The notes: generated by a model from the sequence alone, not told the origin. Shown: positions 43,527 to 56,216, counted from the first letter of the stretch. The stretch: DNA of 64,000 nucleotides from Ctenosaura bakeri (GCA_948474755.1 CAOLHI010000424.1:558001-622000), one strand, 5' to 3'. Program-made: numbers and translations.

Positions 43527-43667
43527 AAAGTTTCAAAATGCAGAGGGCAGACTAAATGAAACACCATTAAATATATAGCTATGACTATTATAAGCAATTA
43601 TGTACATTCTAGGACACAGTAGCAATTCTCCACTTCTGAAAACATAAAGGCGGATAAAAAAATAATT

Positions 43668-43870
43668 GAGAACCAGCGTGGTGTAGTGATTTGAACATTG
43701 GAGGATGACCCTGGAGACCAGGGTTTGATTTCCCGTTTAGTCATGGAAATCCGCTGGGTGCCCTTGAGTGTATCACATACTCTCAGCCCCAGAAAACGCC
43801 ATGATAGGTTCACCTGAGGGTCACCATAAGTTAGAAATGACTTGAAGGCACACAAAAACAACAACAATTA
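43668..43870 (+). mobile_element. tRNA-derived squamate SINE
   Basis: GGTGTAGTGATTTGAACATT, CCCTGGAGACCAGGGTTTGA and the tail CATAAGTTAGAAATGACTTG with GGCACACAAAAACAAC are present. The central AGGAAGGCAATGG block is deleted, as in 10276 and 29081, suggesting a shortened subfamily. Confidence 0.8.
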
Positions 43871-44752
43871 AGGCACACATTAGGCTTCTAACGTGAAAAG
43901 TCACTTTCTGAAACCAACCAATACAACAACTTCACTTAGAGTTTTCTAACACATTTATTGGAAGCATTTAAAAGTTTGAGTTGAAACTTCAGACTATATC
44001 CAACCTCACACATAGAGATGCCCCCCTTCCACTCCATCCTTCCTGGAGGTCCCCCAAATCTGTTTCAAATCTTCTCTCAGTCCTCCACAAAACATTTGGA
44101 GGTCACATGAGGGGGAGGAAATCTGCTCTTACAAATCTGTATGTTCTGTTGTCAGAAGGGCCCCAGTGGACAGAATCTCTATCTGTGCTTCCTCTCAAAG
44201 CAGTGATAGATCAGACACTGAAATGGGAAACAAGGTTTCTGGCAGTTGAATATATCAGTTTGCTATGCATTAGTGATGTTTGAGTCAAATGTAAAGAACA
44301 GCCTAGGAGAGAAAAGCAAACTGAGAGAAGGATCAGCTGCTCAAACAACAGAGCAATATTTTTATCCACTTCCAATAACATGTGTTGATTTTCCAGTCAT
44401 CATTCTTTATTAATATTAATTAGGCACTGACAAAAGGCTTTGTGATCTCTTACATGAACTTGATGAAAGTCTTAATGCCACTCATTTTTAATGTTCTGAA
44501 GTGCTAACATCCCAAGGGCCTGTGACAACTATCAGTACCGATGAGACATTAAGCTTTAGGAGGAACATGGAAGAGTTATACTAGTGGGACAGCTTTGACT
44601 AGTGGGACAACTTAGAGAACTCTGGGAGCTGTCAAAAGAGTAAAGTTTTTCAAGCTCTGACTTAGCTAATAGAACCTTAGCATGACAGTATGCAGCATCC
44701 ATTAGCTTCAGAGAGAGAAGTAAATGAACTTTGACATTTTCCAACACCTAGA
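43871..44752. other. No recognisable gene or repeat
   Basis: AT-rich DNA without a recognised element. Confidence 0.4.
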
Positions 44753-44999
44753 GGCTCTTTCCCACAACAGAACTGTAGTATTATTCCACTTTAACTGACA
44801 TGGTAACATCCTATGGAATCCTTGGGTTTGTAGTTTGGTCTGAGGCACCAGAAGAGCTCTCCAGCTGAGAATTCTAAATGTCCCTCCCTAAACTGCAAAT
44901 CCCAGGATTCCATAGAATGTTGCCATCAGGATTCCATAGGCTGCCATGGCAGTTAAAGTGGAATAATAGTGCCATAGTTATATAATGTGAAAGGGCCCC
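44753..44999. mobile_element. Foldback MITE, divergent subfamily, longer centre
   Basis: CTTTCCCACAACAGAACTGT and AACTGCAAATCCCAGGATTC, followed by the inverted arm TAAAGTGGAATAATAGTGCC and TTATATAATGTGAAAGG. Possible 8-bp duplication ACACCTAG and GCCCCTAG (6 of 8). It groups with 33228-33440. Confidence 0.55.
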
Positions 45000-45147
45000 T
45001 AGTCTTTGCACATTTTCAGTAAGGAAGCAATCTGCCTCCCCTTTAAATGCAGTGCTAAGAAAGAAAGAAACAAAAGCCCCTCTCCCCTGCATATGGTTGT
45101 AGAGTACCCAAGTGCTACATAATGGATCCTGATATAGCTTCACATCT

Positions 45148-45262
45148 TAGCCTAGTGAAGAAGCCAATGAAGCCTCAAAAGCTTACATGATGTATTTTCT
45201 GCATTTTGGTTGGCCAATAAAGTTATCACTCTTTTGTAGATTTTGGATTTTGTTGCAATTAA
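45148..45262. repeat. Unclassified interspersed repeat (pair with 16122-16258)
   Basis: GTGAAGAAGCCAATGAAGCC, TCAAAAGCTTACATGATG, CCAATAAAGTTATCACTC and GATTTTGGATTTTGTTGCA parallel 16122-16258 along its length in the same orientation. Confidence 0.5.
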
Positions 45263-47419
45263 ATAACAATTTACAAATTGATCTTGTCCTTTGCTCCCCC
45301 ACTGTTCTCGAAAGAAACCAATAAGCCAATTAGTCAAACAGATAAAACAAATGCTTGAGGTTAGGCATGTTTATGAAGCAGGAAGATCTGCAAAATTCTG
45401 GAGACAGATGGTATCTTTAAAACTTTACAATTGTTTGTGATTACAATCTCAATTTGAATTGAGCCAGAAAATCATAGCTCAGGCACTCATTGACCAACGT
45501 TTGTTTATTTACTGGGAACTAAGAGGAAATTGCAACATCTCAAATCAGCTGAACTCAAGCTCTTGATAAGATATATGCAATTGCATTTATCATTCATTGT
45601 AGAATTTATGTTGACTGGAGTTAGACTGAATTTAGGCATCTCTGTTTATCAGTTAAATATGCAAAAGGGCTTTGTGTACAGATTAAAATATTTTCAGGCT
45701 TTCAAAACCAAGATATATAGGAATGAATTTCATATTATGTTGCTCAAATGTTGGAAGGCAGCCATGGGGAACAGCTAGCTGATAGAGACAGCAGCCTGTG
45801 ATAGCCATCAGGAGCAGGGTTGAGTTAGACATGAAAAACTGCCTTAGGCTCAGAAAGGATTCCAATCTTCACTGCTGGATTCATATTGACCACTCATACA
45901 GGTGGCAGAAATTTCATTTCAAGTCCCTTTAGTACACAACAGATAAGTTTTTTAGGTGAAACGATACACTGGTCAAACATCTCAGATAGTACCAGTCAAG
46001 AAAAAGGAATTTTTTGAAGTTGTGTTGCCACTTGGGCAATTGGCACTTGACATGAACAATCTCCACCACTTGCAAACTCCCTGCATATCCAACTTTGAGC
46101 TTTGCATGGGTAGCCCATAGCTCCTTAAATTCCTAGAGACCATTTTACAAGGGCCATATTGTGCTGCAGCTCGTAGACAATTGTGATGAAGCAAACGGAA
46201 AGGTGCCCATTCATCATCATCTTCAACATCACATTTCCATACATTTAAAAAACCTGAACATAATAAGATGGAGGCCTCCATCTTCATATCCCCAAAGAAG
46301 CTTTTATTAAAATTTGTAAGTCCCACATGTTCAAGCCACTTCCTTTTGGACATATCTATGTATTTGTGTGCTGTTTAACAGGGTAGATTCCACCTTTGGT
46401 GTAATGCTTAGCTTTAATTCAAGGAGCCATTAATTCAAAACAAGGAACATGTCAAAATTGTTTAAACTGCTTCCCTTCCATTTCCAAATAAACACATCTT
46501 TTGGATATTTCCTATCACTACCTAGACAGAAGGACATTGCACCCTAACAAGTTGAGCACTCATCCCACAAAAGTTCTCTTTTGTACCACTTTAAATTAGT
46601 GAGACAGTGTGACATAATGTTTACTGCACCCAGACAGTCCTAGACATCTTATTAAGAGTGAGAAGATCATGCATGCTTAATCCCTCCATTGTTAACAGTA
46701 TTTACAATAACCTCCTAGCACTCAAGAAATGGTTAATTTCTCTATGCAAACAAGACCCCTGCCCAATGCCAGCTCCTTGTGGATTCTTGGATTCTTCAGT
46801 CTCAGAAATTAAATATGAATTCAACATTAGGTAATGTTCCATAGTGTTATTATTGCCAATCATGAAGGGAACATTCCTAGAAGGACCTTTTAACACCTAT
46901 ACTCACAATATTAATTTCTAAGAAAGGAATCTGAACTCAGCATTGAAAATGCAGAGACCAAGGGGACTGGAAAATTAATTATTGACAGTGTATTCCTACA
47001 TTTGGTGCAGAAAGTAAAATTGACACCTATGTACAGGTAAAGAATAACAGAATTTTGGATATTATTGGCTATTGATTATTTATAGCTATAGATACACTTA
47101 AGCTGAGACAGAATTTGGTGGTGGATAACATAATTTCATATCTAAAGGCATACCTCAGTTCTTTCTAGGTTCCAACAACAACAAATAGGGCTGAGAAGCC
47201 AATACCAGTGCTTGCACCAATCTGAGGTCTTTGGACTAATTTTATGCAGACTTCAGACTAATTTTGAAAGAACTCTGAAATCAGTTCACTATTCAGACCT
47301 CTGTCAAAAACACTCTGCTGTTCCATTTGCAGCACGCATACCTCCAATGGAAGAACAAGAGAAAAGATGATAAAATGGCAAGAAGAGAGAGGGAGCCCCA
47401 TCCATTCCTAGCATGCAGT
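45263..47419. other. Mostly unassigned DNA
   Basis: The stretch holds one protein-like minus-strand open frame at 45982-46353, listed separately. Nothing else is recognised. Confidence 0.35.
45982..46353 (-). other. Unidentified 123-residue open frame
   Basis: The translation (WLEHVGLTNFNKSFFGDMKM, then CDVEDDDEWAPFRLLHHNCL) has a more balanced composition than other chance frames in this AT-rich region. I do not recognise it, and no splice or poly-A context is clear. It could be a decayed transposon or retrogene piece, or chance. Confidence 0.2.
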
Positions 47420-47427
47420 CCTTAAAC

Positions 47428-48051
47428 CATACGTGTCAAACACAAGGCCCATGGGACAACTCTGGCCTACCAGGCCATTTCATGTGGCCCTTGCACCTCT
47501 CCTGCAGCTGCAGCACTCCCTCCGTTTGGTGAGCCCAATCCTCACATTGTGGGTCCCCAACTGCCAGTATTCTAGCAGTCAGCAGTCAGCAGTTGCGATC
47601 TACTTCTACTTCTAATTGCTCCTCTGTCCAAGTCTTGCTGTCAGAGCGTTGCCACGGATTACCATGGCTACATTCCGTGAGGCTCACAAGAACTGGACAG
47701 AGGAACAGTGGAGATTGGGCTCACCAGGTACAAAGAGGGGCTGGGGGGGCAGAAAAAGCAACAGGGGAAAGGGGAGCAGAAAGTGGCACACTTTGGATAT
47801 ACTGACCAATTCTATTTCACTTTATAGAAGGATAAGGACCATAAACTACGATCAAATAGCCTCAAAAATGTCCAAGAAAAGTAAAATTGATGCAGAGGGA
47901 AGGCAATTTAAAAACTGGTAAAAATCGAATGCAGAGGCAATTATTTAATATGATAAAAGATATAGTTATATCATCTTATAGATACAACTGGCCCTTTGAG
48001 GCAACCATAATGCTGATGCGACCCAAGATGAAATTGAGTTTGACACCCTTG
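47428..48051. mobile_element. Non-autonomous hAT element
   Basis: The left end CATACGTGTCAAACACAAGG and the reverse complement of the right end, CAAGGGTGTCAAACTCAATT, are close to the CAGGGGTGTCAAAC termini of Charlie-type hAT repeats. CCTTAAAC (47420-47427) and CCCTAAAA (48052-48059) are an 8-bp duplication at 6 of 8 bases. The GC-rich interior holds a short frame (MATFREAHKNWTEEQWRL) with no catalytic motif. Confidence 0.65.
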
Positions 48052-48059
48052 CCCTAAAA

Positions 48060-51000
48060 GATTACACCCAGGAGAATGAAACCCTGGACAGGAAAAGGTT
48101 TCTACCTCTTCTTTATATGAGGGATAACTAAACTCTATCCTGATGAGAACTGAACAGCAGCTCAAAAGAGTCAAGAGTGTTATCTTGTTTCACTGTAAGC
48201 CACCTGACCCATCCAAATTAACAGAGTACAGGAAGTTTTATTGTCTACTGGAAATGACTTTATTATCCTTAGTTTATAAATGCTTCTGAAAGGGCAGAAC
48301 ATTTCTCTGGCTAATTGACACCAGAAATCTGTAACACACAGAGGCAACTTCAGCAAGCATGGAAAAGGCTACATTCCTATGCATTTACACTGTTGTTGTT
48401 TATTTTAAAATCTTTCCCAATGGAATTCAGTGAGACTGCAGAGTAAATTTGGTTGAAGTCTGGCATTACAATAAAAGGGTCAGGAAAATATTTTCTAACA
48501 AATGAGGTTATAGCAAGAAAGTTTTGTACCAGAACATACAGGAAAGCTTCATTTCCTCTCAATTTTAAGGAATTAATATTCATTTTTGAAGTACAATATT
48601 TAAGGCACGCTGTGTAGAAGAACATGAAACAATGTTGAGAAGATAATCAAATAAAGATTACACTTCATTAAGTCACATCAAACAAAAGAGACCACACACA
48701 TCACAGGGGGAAAAAGGTAAGCCCCTGTATGGAATTTGCCTAGAACTAGTTTTAAAAGTCTGTTTGAAAGACAGCTGCATTTGTACAACCAGAGATTTTC
48801 AATGCCATCCTTTGCTCACAAGTGCAAACCTTTCTGACATATAACAACTCTGTATAAGAAGAATAGCTGCTGTCCACACAGGCAGGCATATAGGAATTTG
48901 TGGCCTCTGTGAATAACATGGATGTATACAATTCCACATGTGCACTTAACGGCTGAATTGAAAACTCTCTCTCAAGTTAACAGATATCACATTGGAAATG
49001 TATTAGTGCTTCCAAATACAACCAAGTAGCAGTGCACACTGTCCTCAGGCAGGAAATTAACCCAAATTTCACCAACAAAAGACCAGCAAGATGCCACCAG
49101 CTGTGGCTTCTGCACATTAAATATAAATAACAACTCTTCCCAGAATTAAAACTGAAGTGGTGACTGGGAACAGACTGGTCTTTTGCTGCCCTAGTGGAAT
49201 TCACTATACATGCATGCATGTTTTATTGTTTGAGTTGCTCTGTTGTGACAAAATGTGTATGCACAATCAATGAATTCAAAAAGTAAAATATGAATAATAC
49301 CAACACTACTTATGTATTATCACTCCTAGTTGAAACTGTATCAAATTGCATGTGCCTTCAAAAGAACTTGCCATCAAAGCTGCTTACTATGTAGATGGCA
49401 GTTCTCATCGTAGAGCCAATGAACAAGAGAGAAGAAATAAGCAAGACATCTCAGTTTTAGTTAACAGGTTATCATAGTCACTTATCTGGACAATTTAAAA
49501 AGAACATTTGCTGACAAGTTTTTTCACAGATTTAATTAAAGCAGAACTGAGGAGGTTTTTTGAAAACTGGGAGTAGAGAGGAAAGAAGAATTCCACTACT
49601 CTAAATGTTTAAGGAATGATAAATTAACTCTGTTTTACTTCACCTAAGGCTAATTGACAGCTTGGAGATAAGGTGACACGGGGATATGATCGGAATGTGA
49701 CCTCCCCACGGAGTGCTCAAGAGACTCCCACCCCCCTTTCCCATTAATAAATTACCTTCAAAACTAAAAAGGGCAGAATGGGGTTTGAGAATGTTCAACT
49801 AACCATCTTGCAGGGATAGCTGGAGATGGTTTGTTTAACCTTCAGTCTGTTTGCCCACACTGTGCAGATCCATTCAAGCATTAAATATTTCAGACAGAGT
49901 CAAAATAGGCATCTGATCCATTTTCTTTGTTCTCAGCAGAAGAGGAAGTTGCAGTGATTGGACATCTTTGTGGAAAGAATTTGTACTGGAATTGAAAAGT
50001 ATCACTTGGCTTCCAAAGAAGGTGGTCTTTTTAAAATGTTCCAAATTAAAGTAACCGCGCAGAAGCATTTGTGTGGCACTGCTATACACTGACAGCAGCA
50101 GCAATGGGATGAAATAGGGTCCTTCTCTGAGGCTGTGACTTCTATTCATCCATACAATTATCACTTTCCAAGAAAGAATTTCTAAGTGGAAGGAAAAGAA
50201 GACTTGTCATTCCAATCAGAAATAACAAAAATCAAAAAATACCCATATGAGCCAGAAAATCTTCCATCACATGTAAGATTGATATTTAGAAAGAGAGAGA
50301 GAATGAGAAAATATGTGGGGGGTGATATTTATATTACTCATATGATATTTATATTACTGAGAGCCACAGGCTATTTCATACAATAAAATTAAAAGATAAA
50401 TATTCTACATAGAGTTCCCAGTTGTTATTTATCAAACCAATCACAGATAAAACAAATCAGTAATAGCTATGTAATTTTTTGCTTCTTTTCTTTGCTGCAG
50501 TGGCAAATAATATAATTTGATAAAGTATACACTCATAGCAATCTGAAAATGAATATGCCATAATAGGTATTTGCAACAAGGCTGGTACAAAAGGGCGCAG
50601 CAACCCGCCTCTTAATGGCAGCTCTGCCAGCACTCTGCTTCTGCTATTGGGTGGGGTTGTGGGGCCCAGCCAAATGCTGGAAGGTGAAAGATTTCAAATT
50701 CTAGAAAATTTGAAACCACTGGGGGAGAACTGATTGGGGGGGAGTTGAAATTTTCAGAAAAATTGAAAAAGGTGATATCAGCATCCTTTAAAGATTAAAA
50801 ATCATGCTGTTACTTAGGAATGTAAAATGCATTTGATATAACTTGGTTTGGGATAAAACGATCATGTTTGATATATAATTACAAGTTGAACTTACTTTTT
50901 TTTAAAAATGTTACAAATTGGAAGTTATACGCTTCTCAATTGTACAGAATATCTGACGAACAAGGAGCCTCTTTAGTTTTGCCAGTCTGAGCAACAGGCC

Positions 51001-51634
51001 AAAAAAACCAAAAAACAATGAAAACAGAAGAAGCCATCAATATTAGCAAAACAGAGAAAATTCTTTTGTCTCTGCTAGTTCCCCATAGTGTCAAGCAGCC
51101 ATAATACACTCATTCCTGTAACAATAACTGAGGAAAGGAAACCAAGACCAGGAATTTTAACGCTCTTATGCTGTACATACAGTCTCTTCCTCCTACACAG
51201 CTTTTAGAAATCTTTGAGAACAGTAAATGTGTGAAACCCTTATCTTAAACATTTCATTCATTATTCAAAAGGAAAATATTTCATATTCCATTTTATTTCA
51301 GTTCTTCTAGAAAAAAAGCTTCTGGAAAAGAAACCCAGGAAAAATAAAAATTTCACAAAATTTTCCAGTTTTTTCCCCCTATTAGGTAAGGGAGATCCCA
51401 CAAATTCACAGAAGGTGCTTTTGCCCAATTTTCATGGATATCTTGTTCCTCCACTGCCACTGGCTAATCCATTCCATATGCTGTAGAAAATGCCATGGGG
51501 AAAAAGGAAAAGGCATCTGCTTCTACCAACCTAGCTGCACAAACCTAAATCCAATCCTCTAACACTACATTGAGTCCCCACCCCATGCACTAGAATGCAT
51601 ATCACTCCACAGAAGAATAAATTGTACATAATAC
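48060..51634. other. No recognisable gene or repeat
   Basis: 3.6 kb of AT-rich DNA in which I recognise no repeat family. It may be old unique sequence. Confidence 0.4.
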
Positions 51635-51752
51635 ATCGGGGTAGGACAACCTCCGGATGTTTTTGCTCTATAACTCCTGTCAGCTCTAGCTAGCATACCC
51701 AGAAGTATGGAAATATGTGAACTGTAATTTAAAAACATCTGGAACGTCACAA
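51635..51752. mobile_element. Decayed palindromic MITE, TCCAGATG family
   Basis: GGACAACCTCCGGATGTTTTTG, CTCTAGCTAGCATACCCAGA and the inverted AAAAACATCTGGAACGTCAC are seen. Confidence 0.55.
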
Positions 51753-51822
51753 CTGCCTACTTCCTGCAACAGTTATCAGACATTTGCTACATAGTCTGTC
51801 CTATACATCAATATGCTGATAT

Positions 51823-52040
51823 TTTGTTGTTTGTTGTTGTGTACCTTCATGTTGTTTCCAAATTATGGCAACACTAAGGTGAACCTATCACGGGGTTTCC
51901 TTTGCAGAATTTGTTCAGAAGAGGTTTACCTCTGCTTTCCTCTGAGGCTGAGAGAGTGTGACTTGCCCAAGGTCACCCAGGGTTTCCATGGCTGAGCAGA
52001 GATTTGAACCCTGGTCTGCAAAGTAATGCTCAAAATACTA
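51823..52040 (-). mobile_element. tRNA-derived squamate SINE, nearly full length
   Basis: GTTGTGTACCTTCATGTTGT, GAGTGTGACTTGCCCAAGGT and the B-box region GATTTGAACCCTGG (minus strand CCAGGGTTCAAATC) are clear. Confidence 0.8.
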
Positions 52041-52504
52041 TAATCTTGTATATTTCTCTCACCTGCCAAAACTACAATTAACTCAGTATGAAAGCAACAT
52101 TATTTTGTCACATGCCTCCACTTTAAATCACCAACAAAAGGAAATTAGGATCTTTGAACAATTAAAGGTGTTGAGCCTATTCCAGGGATCAGAAATGGTG
52201 GCAATTTCATGAACAGAAATGAGGTGTTCTCTGTCACCTGAAAGGTCAATATTCAATGGTACCCAAGACCTTCTCAGCTTAATTCCTGGGACTGTCTTTT
52301 GTGTCAGAATGACAGTGTAGTTGCTCCACCCCTAAGGCTTGGTCCCATATCTTTTCAGTTATATTTGGACAGCAAAACCACATAGGAAATTGCCACATCA
52401 GTGAAGCATCCCCCTGGGAGCAGAGAGTTTCAGCATTCCTGACACAAGAGCTTCTCATACAATCTGATCATCTTTCTTTTCGAAATATTAGCAGAGGTAG
52501 CATA

Positions 52505-52580
52505 AAAGCCACCTTGGGTCCCAGTTCTGGGAGAAAGGCAGCCTACAAATACAATAAATAAACTAAAATAAAATAAACCA
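52505..52580 (+). repeat. L2-like LINE 3' tail
   Basis: GCCACCTTGGGTCCCAGTTC, GGAGAAAGGCAGCCTACAAA and TACAATAAATAAA match the widespread tail CCTTGAGTCCC..GGAGAAAGGCGGGATATAAATAAA of reptile L2-type elements. Only the tail is present. Confidence 0.5.
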
Positions 52581-53670
52581 TTGATTGAAATATACCAATC
52601 AAATAAACACTGACATTTAAGTTTGTAACCACATAAAAATATGCCATAAATGCTTTGCGATATGATTTTTTTTATGGCAACATGTCATTAAGAACAATTA
52701 GCATTAATAGCTAATAGAAGATTATAATCAGCTCACATGGTCCTGACTGGAGACTGTGGAGATAGGCATATTCCATGGCAACAGAGTACTCCTGCACTCT
52801 GTACTGACAAATCTGTCTTCAATCCTTGGATCTCATTTGCTCATAGCAATATTTCTTTGGGAATCTGCCATTTCGTTCAGTCTGCATCAATACTGAATCA
52901 TACTCTTTATAGTGGAAGCCAAACACATTTTTCTCCATAAGAGCAAAACAGTCAAAAGACATGATTCATGGGCTCTGGAGGAATACACAAAGGGAAGTTC
53001 TGCCTGGGAATAAGGATATATTCTTGAGTTCAAACTCTTTAGAAGATATATGCACAAGCTGAGCAAAATACTAAGTTTTACTATCCAAATAGACAGTTCT
53101 AGAGCTACCTGATTGAGTATTAACTTTTTCTTTGCCAATTGCAGCACATTAAAAATGCATGTTAAAACATAATGATTTACGCAAGCCATATCTATTTGGT
53201 CAAAACTAATGTCTACTTCATGAAGCATGGAAAGAATGTATGCTAATTTGTGTATTGTGCATTTGTGTATAGTGTAAGACTTCACGTTGCTACTGATGTG
53301 CACTTCTTTCAAATTTATGGATCTTAGCACTAAATAAATATTTGTAAATTTATAAATGGATAACCATTTTCAGTCCCTACCAGGAAAATGGGACATCTGG
53401 GAACGCTAGCTATGTATTTAGGGGTATGAGGATTAGTAGTAGTAGTAGTAGTAGTAATATTACCATCATCATCATCAACAACAACAACAGGTCCATACTT
53501 GCTGCTTTGTCCCCTAGGTGAGAAGGTTCACACCCCTGAATGTACAGTAAGGATCCCCAGGTGTCCCATTTTCTAAGGAATGTCCCATATAGCGGGGCTT
53601 GAAGTCAACTCCATACTGGGGCCATAGGGACTTCCCAAATCCTTGACTTATTGAGAGTCAGCACCAGCTG
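52581..53670. other. No recognisable gene; trinucleotide microsatellites at 53429-53490
   Basis: (TAG)n, (ATC)n and (AAC)n arrays adjoin at about 53429-53490. A 147-residue minus-strand frame at 52887-53330 has no recognisable similarity. Confidence 0.4.
53429..53490. repeat. Compound trinucleotide microsatellite
   Basis: TAGTAGTAGTAGTAGTAGTA, then ATCATCATCATC, then AACAACAACAAC in succession. Confidence 0.9.
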
Positions 53671-53960
53671 CACTCCCAAAAGACCAACCATGTGCATTTC
53701 GTATGCAGCAAGAGTAGGCACCGCAGGCTCCAGACCCACTCAAAATAGATAGGGGTCAGTCTGAGACTATTCTTCTGCATACCGTGTGCTCTCAAACTTG
53801 GTCTGTTGAGAGTGTGGCTTGCACTCACTTTCAGAAAAAGCAGATGCCAACCACACTCATAAGAGACCAACCCTTGAGCATTCAGTGCACAGCAAAATGG
53901 CTTCAGACTGGGCCCATGTATTATGAGAGCAACCAAAGCCCAATTTTCCCGCTCTCCACT
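53640..53960. repeat. Imperfect direct repeat, about 182-bp spacing
   Basis: The block around 53671-53715 (CACTCCCAAAAGACCAACCA, then GCATTTCGTATGCAGCAAG) recurs at 53853-53897 (CACTCATAAGAGACCAACCC, then GCATTCAGTGCACAGCAAA). The shift is 182 bp. Confidence 0.5.
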
Positions 53961-54845
53961 CTACAGGTGAGACAGATATATATATAAGGCCAAGTTCATG
54001 TGTCATGACACGAGGGTCTCTTGCAAGAATTCCCAAAAGGTAGAACTCTTGTAAGAAGTCTTCCTCTTTCATGATTTAAGGCAGACTTTATATAGGTCTG
54101 CTTTATGCATACAGCCAATCTTGAACCACCTGGGCAGCAATGGAAGCTGTCCAACATTGAGATCAGAAAAACCTAGCAACTCTATATGCTGCACTATATG
54201 AATAATTACAGTAACTAGATTAAGAAACAGGCAGAAATGACAAAATCCATATTATCATAATAACATTATTAGGGTCAAACCCCCCAAAAGTAGAAAATTC
54301 TCTGTGCAAGCTTTATTATTCTCTATCTATCAATTTTCCAACTTCCTTTATTCTTTTTATCTTGATTCATTTAATAAATATCTAGGAGGGACAATGGTTT
54401 TTCTACAAATGTTTTTAAGGCAGGTTCCACCAACTATTTCATTTTGATGGCAATAATTTAACAGCTGCACAATGGTTTACCAGTTGAGTCTTTTGTTAAA
54501 ACTGTTTCTCAGATATTTCAATGGGTAGCACAGTTCTGTGGGGCAGTCATCCATTGTCTATGGGTGCTTTCTAGTGATACAGAGACAAAGCGATGTCTCA
54601 AACATTTGAAATCCCACCTGCTTCTCACTGATAATGTTACTGGCTTCTTCCCAAGTCTACTACTCAAAACAATTGCAAACAAAGCTTAGAAGTAACATTC
54701 AACGGTCTTATTGGTCTACTAGTTTTTCATATATAATTTGCTACCTTTAAAAAAAAAGATTGGAACAACCTTGCTAGACAACTGCCTTTAAGACAGGCTC
54801 TCATTCTACTATGTGCCCTAAAACTGCATCTTCTACACTGATATT
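53961..54845. other. No recognisable gene or repeat
   Basis: AT-rich DNA; nothing assigned. Confidence 0.4.
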
Positions 54846-55370
54846 TGTGATGAACGCTAAGGAGGAATGGCTAGTAAAATAGAATAGAGAGTGATCCAAT
54901 CTGACTGGTTCTCTATCAGAAGAACCAAGCTTTAGCCAGAGGGAAGGGCTGTGTGTGTGAGTCAGCAGAACATATATATACCAGGAATAGGGTCTAGAAA
55001 AAGCATTCCTTCAGTGAGATTCCAGGGAGAGGGAGAGTGTTGAGATAGAGCTTCAGTCAACCAGAGAGACAGAAGTTGTCTGCACATTAGAGTTGGTCTA
55101 CTCAAGAGTCTAGAAAGAAAGACAGAGGAGAGACCAACCTAATACTGAGTTAGGTCATAAGGTTTCATCTATACTTGGGAAAATATATGTGTGTGTGGAA
55201 GGAAAGTCAAGGGGCTGTGAACATATGGAAGTTTTTGCTTGTGTGTATGAAGTGAAGTTCTGTGCTGTTTGAAATTATTGATTTACCCAATACCTATATA
55301 TTATTTTTATAACCTCCAGATTCAACGTAATACTTTGTATTTGATAATCCATTTACTACATGCTATCACA
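54846..55370 (+). mobile_element. Candidate solo LTR
   Basis: A 525-bp segment begins TGTGATGAACGC and ends GCTATCACA, giving TG..CA ends with a 6-bp inverted repeat (TGTGAT/ATCACA). A TATA-like CATATATATACCAGG lies at about 54970, a sensible promoter position. There is no matching short duplication at the flanks, no AATAAA and no internal retroelement region, so the call is weak. Confidence 0.3.
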
Positions 55371-56216
55371 AGTTATACCTTGCTTCGAGTGAACGTTTAA
55401 GACCCTTTGCCTTTTTTCCACAAGGGTTGTGGATTTAGGGAAAGCAGGACTATGATAAAGTGTGAGGAGGGAGCCAGGGCATGATGATTATAGAAAAGGG
55501 TGCTGCTTCTCCAGGAAGGGAGAAAAGAAAGCAGGCCCGGTCTGTTCTAGCCCTGGCTGGCCCTAGATCTCCACGGCCTTCTCCAAATGAAGCTCCTCTA
55601 GCTGAATAACACATCCCATCATTCCCAGAAACAGCATAATGGGGGTTGCTTGTGGAGGGTGCCAAGTTGGGAAAGGCTTCACGCCTTAGTAGATTACCTC
55701 ACATATGTGAATTACATATTTCAGTGTGCAACAATCACAGAGCAAACTCACGTACAATGCATGTGTGCCAAGAGTGCCTAAAGGCAAGGGAAAGCTTGGT
55801 AAAACCACCCATATGAATTAAGCAGAAGAATTAAGCGACCTTCTGTGAAGGACTGCTCATTTTGCCCAGCCAAAGTTTGCTAGTCAACCAGAACTGTGGG
55901 TGGGGAGATGCCTCCAATCCATGATCAGGACAATAAGATCCTGAGCATGAAGCAAAGCCCTTACCAACCCTACCTAACAGGGCACATTTTTAGACACTGC
56001 AAAACAATAGAGAAAACTGTTTATTTCCTTTAAACAATTATTTCCTCTGCCCAAGATCTTAATAGTCAAGTACAAAAATTTAGCTCAGCAGTGAATAAAA
56101 AACCTCTGCAATTCTTTCTGCACTGGATGTTTATCTGTTTATTTGATTTCTCTCCTGCTTTTCTGAGATTCAAAGTGACTTAAAGTATAATTTAAAAGAG
56201 AGCAGTTAAAACTGTG
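55371..56216. other. No recognisable gene
   Basis: A block at about 56128-56210 (TTGATTTCTCTCCTGCTTTTC, ATTCAAAGTGACTTAAAG) resembles LINE 3' sequence but is decayed. Confidence 0.35.

Noticed and set aside
42978..43597. Frames of 115-177 residues across the Harbinger right end and MITE 2
   Set aside because: They cross the element boundary and its target duplication, so they cannot be genes of either; they reflect GC-rich composition.
52887..53330. A 147-residue minus-strand frame
   Set aside because: No recognisable motif, AT-driven composition and no splice or promoter context; treated as chance.
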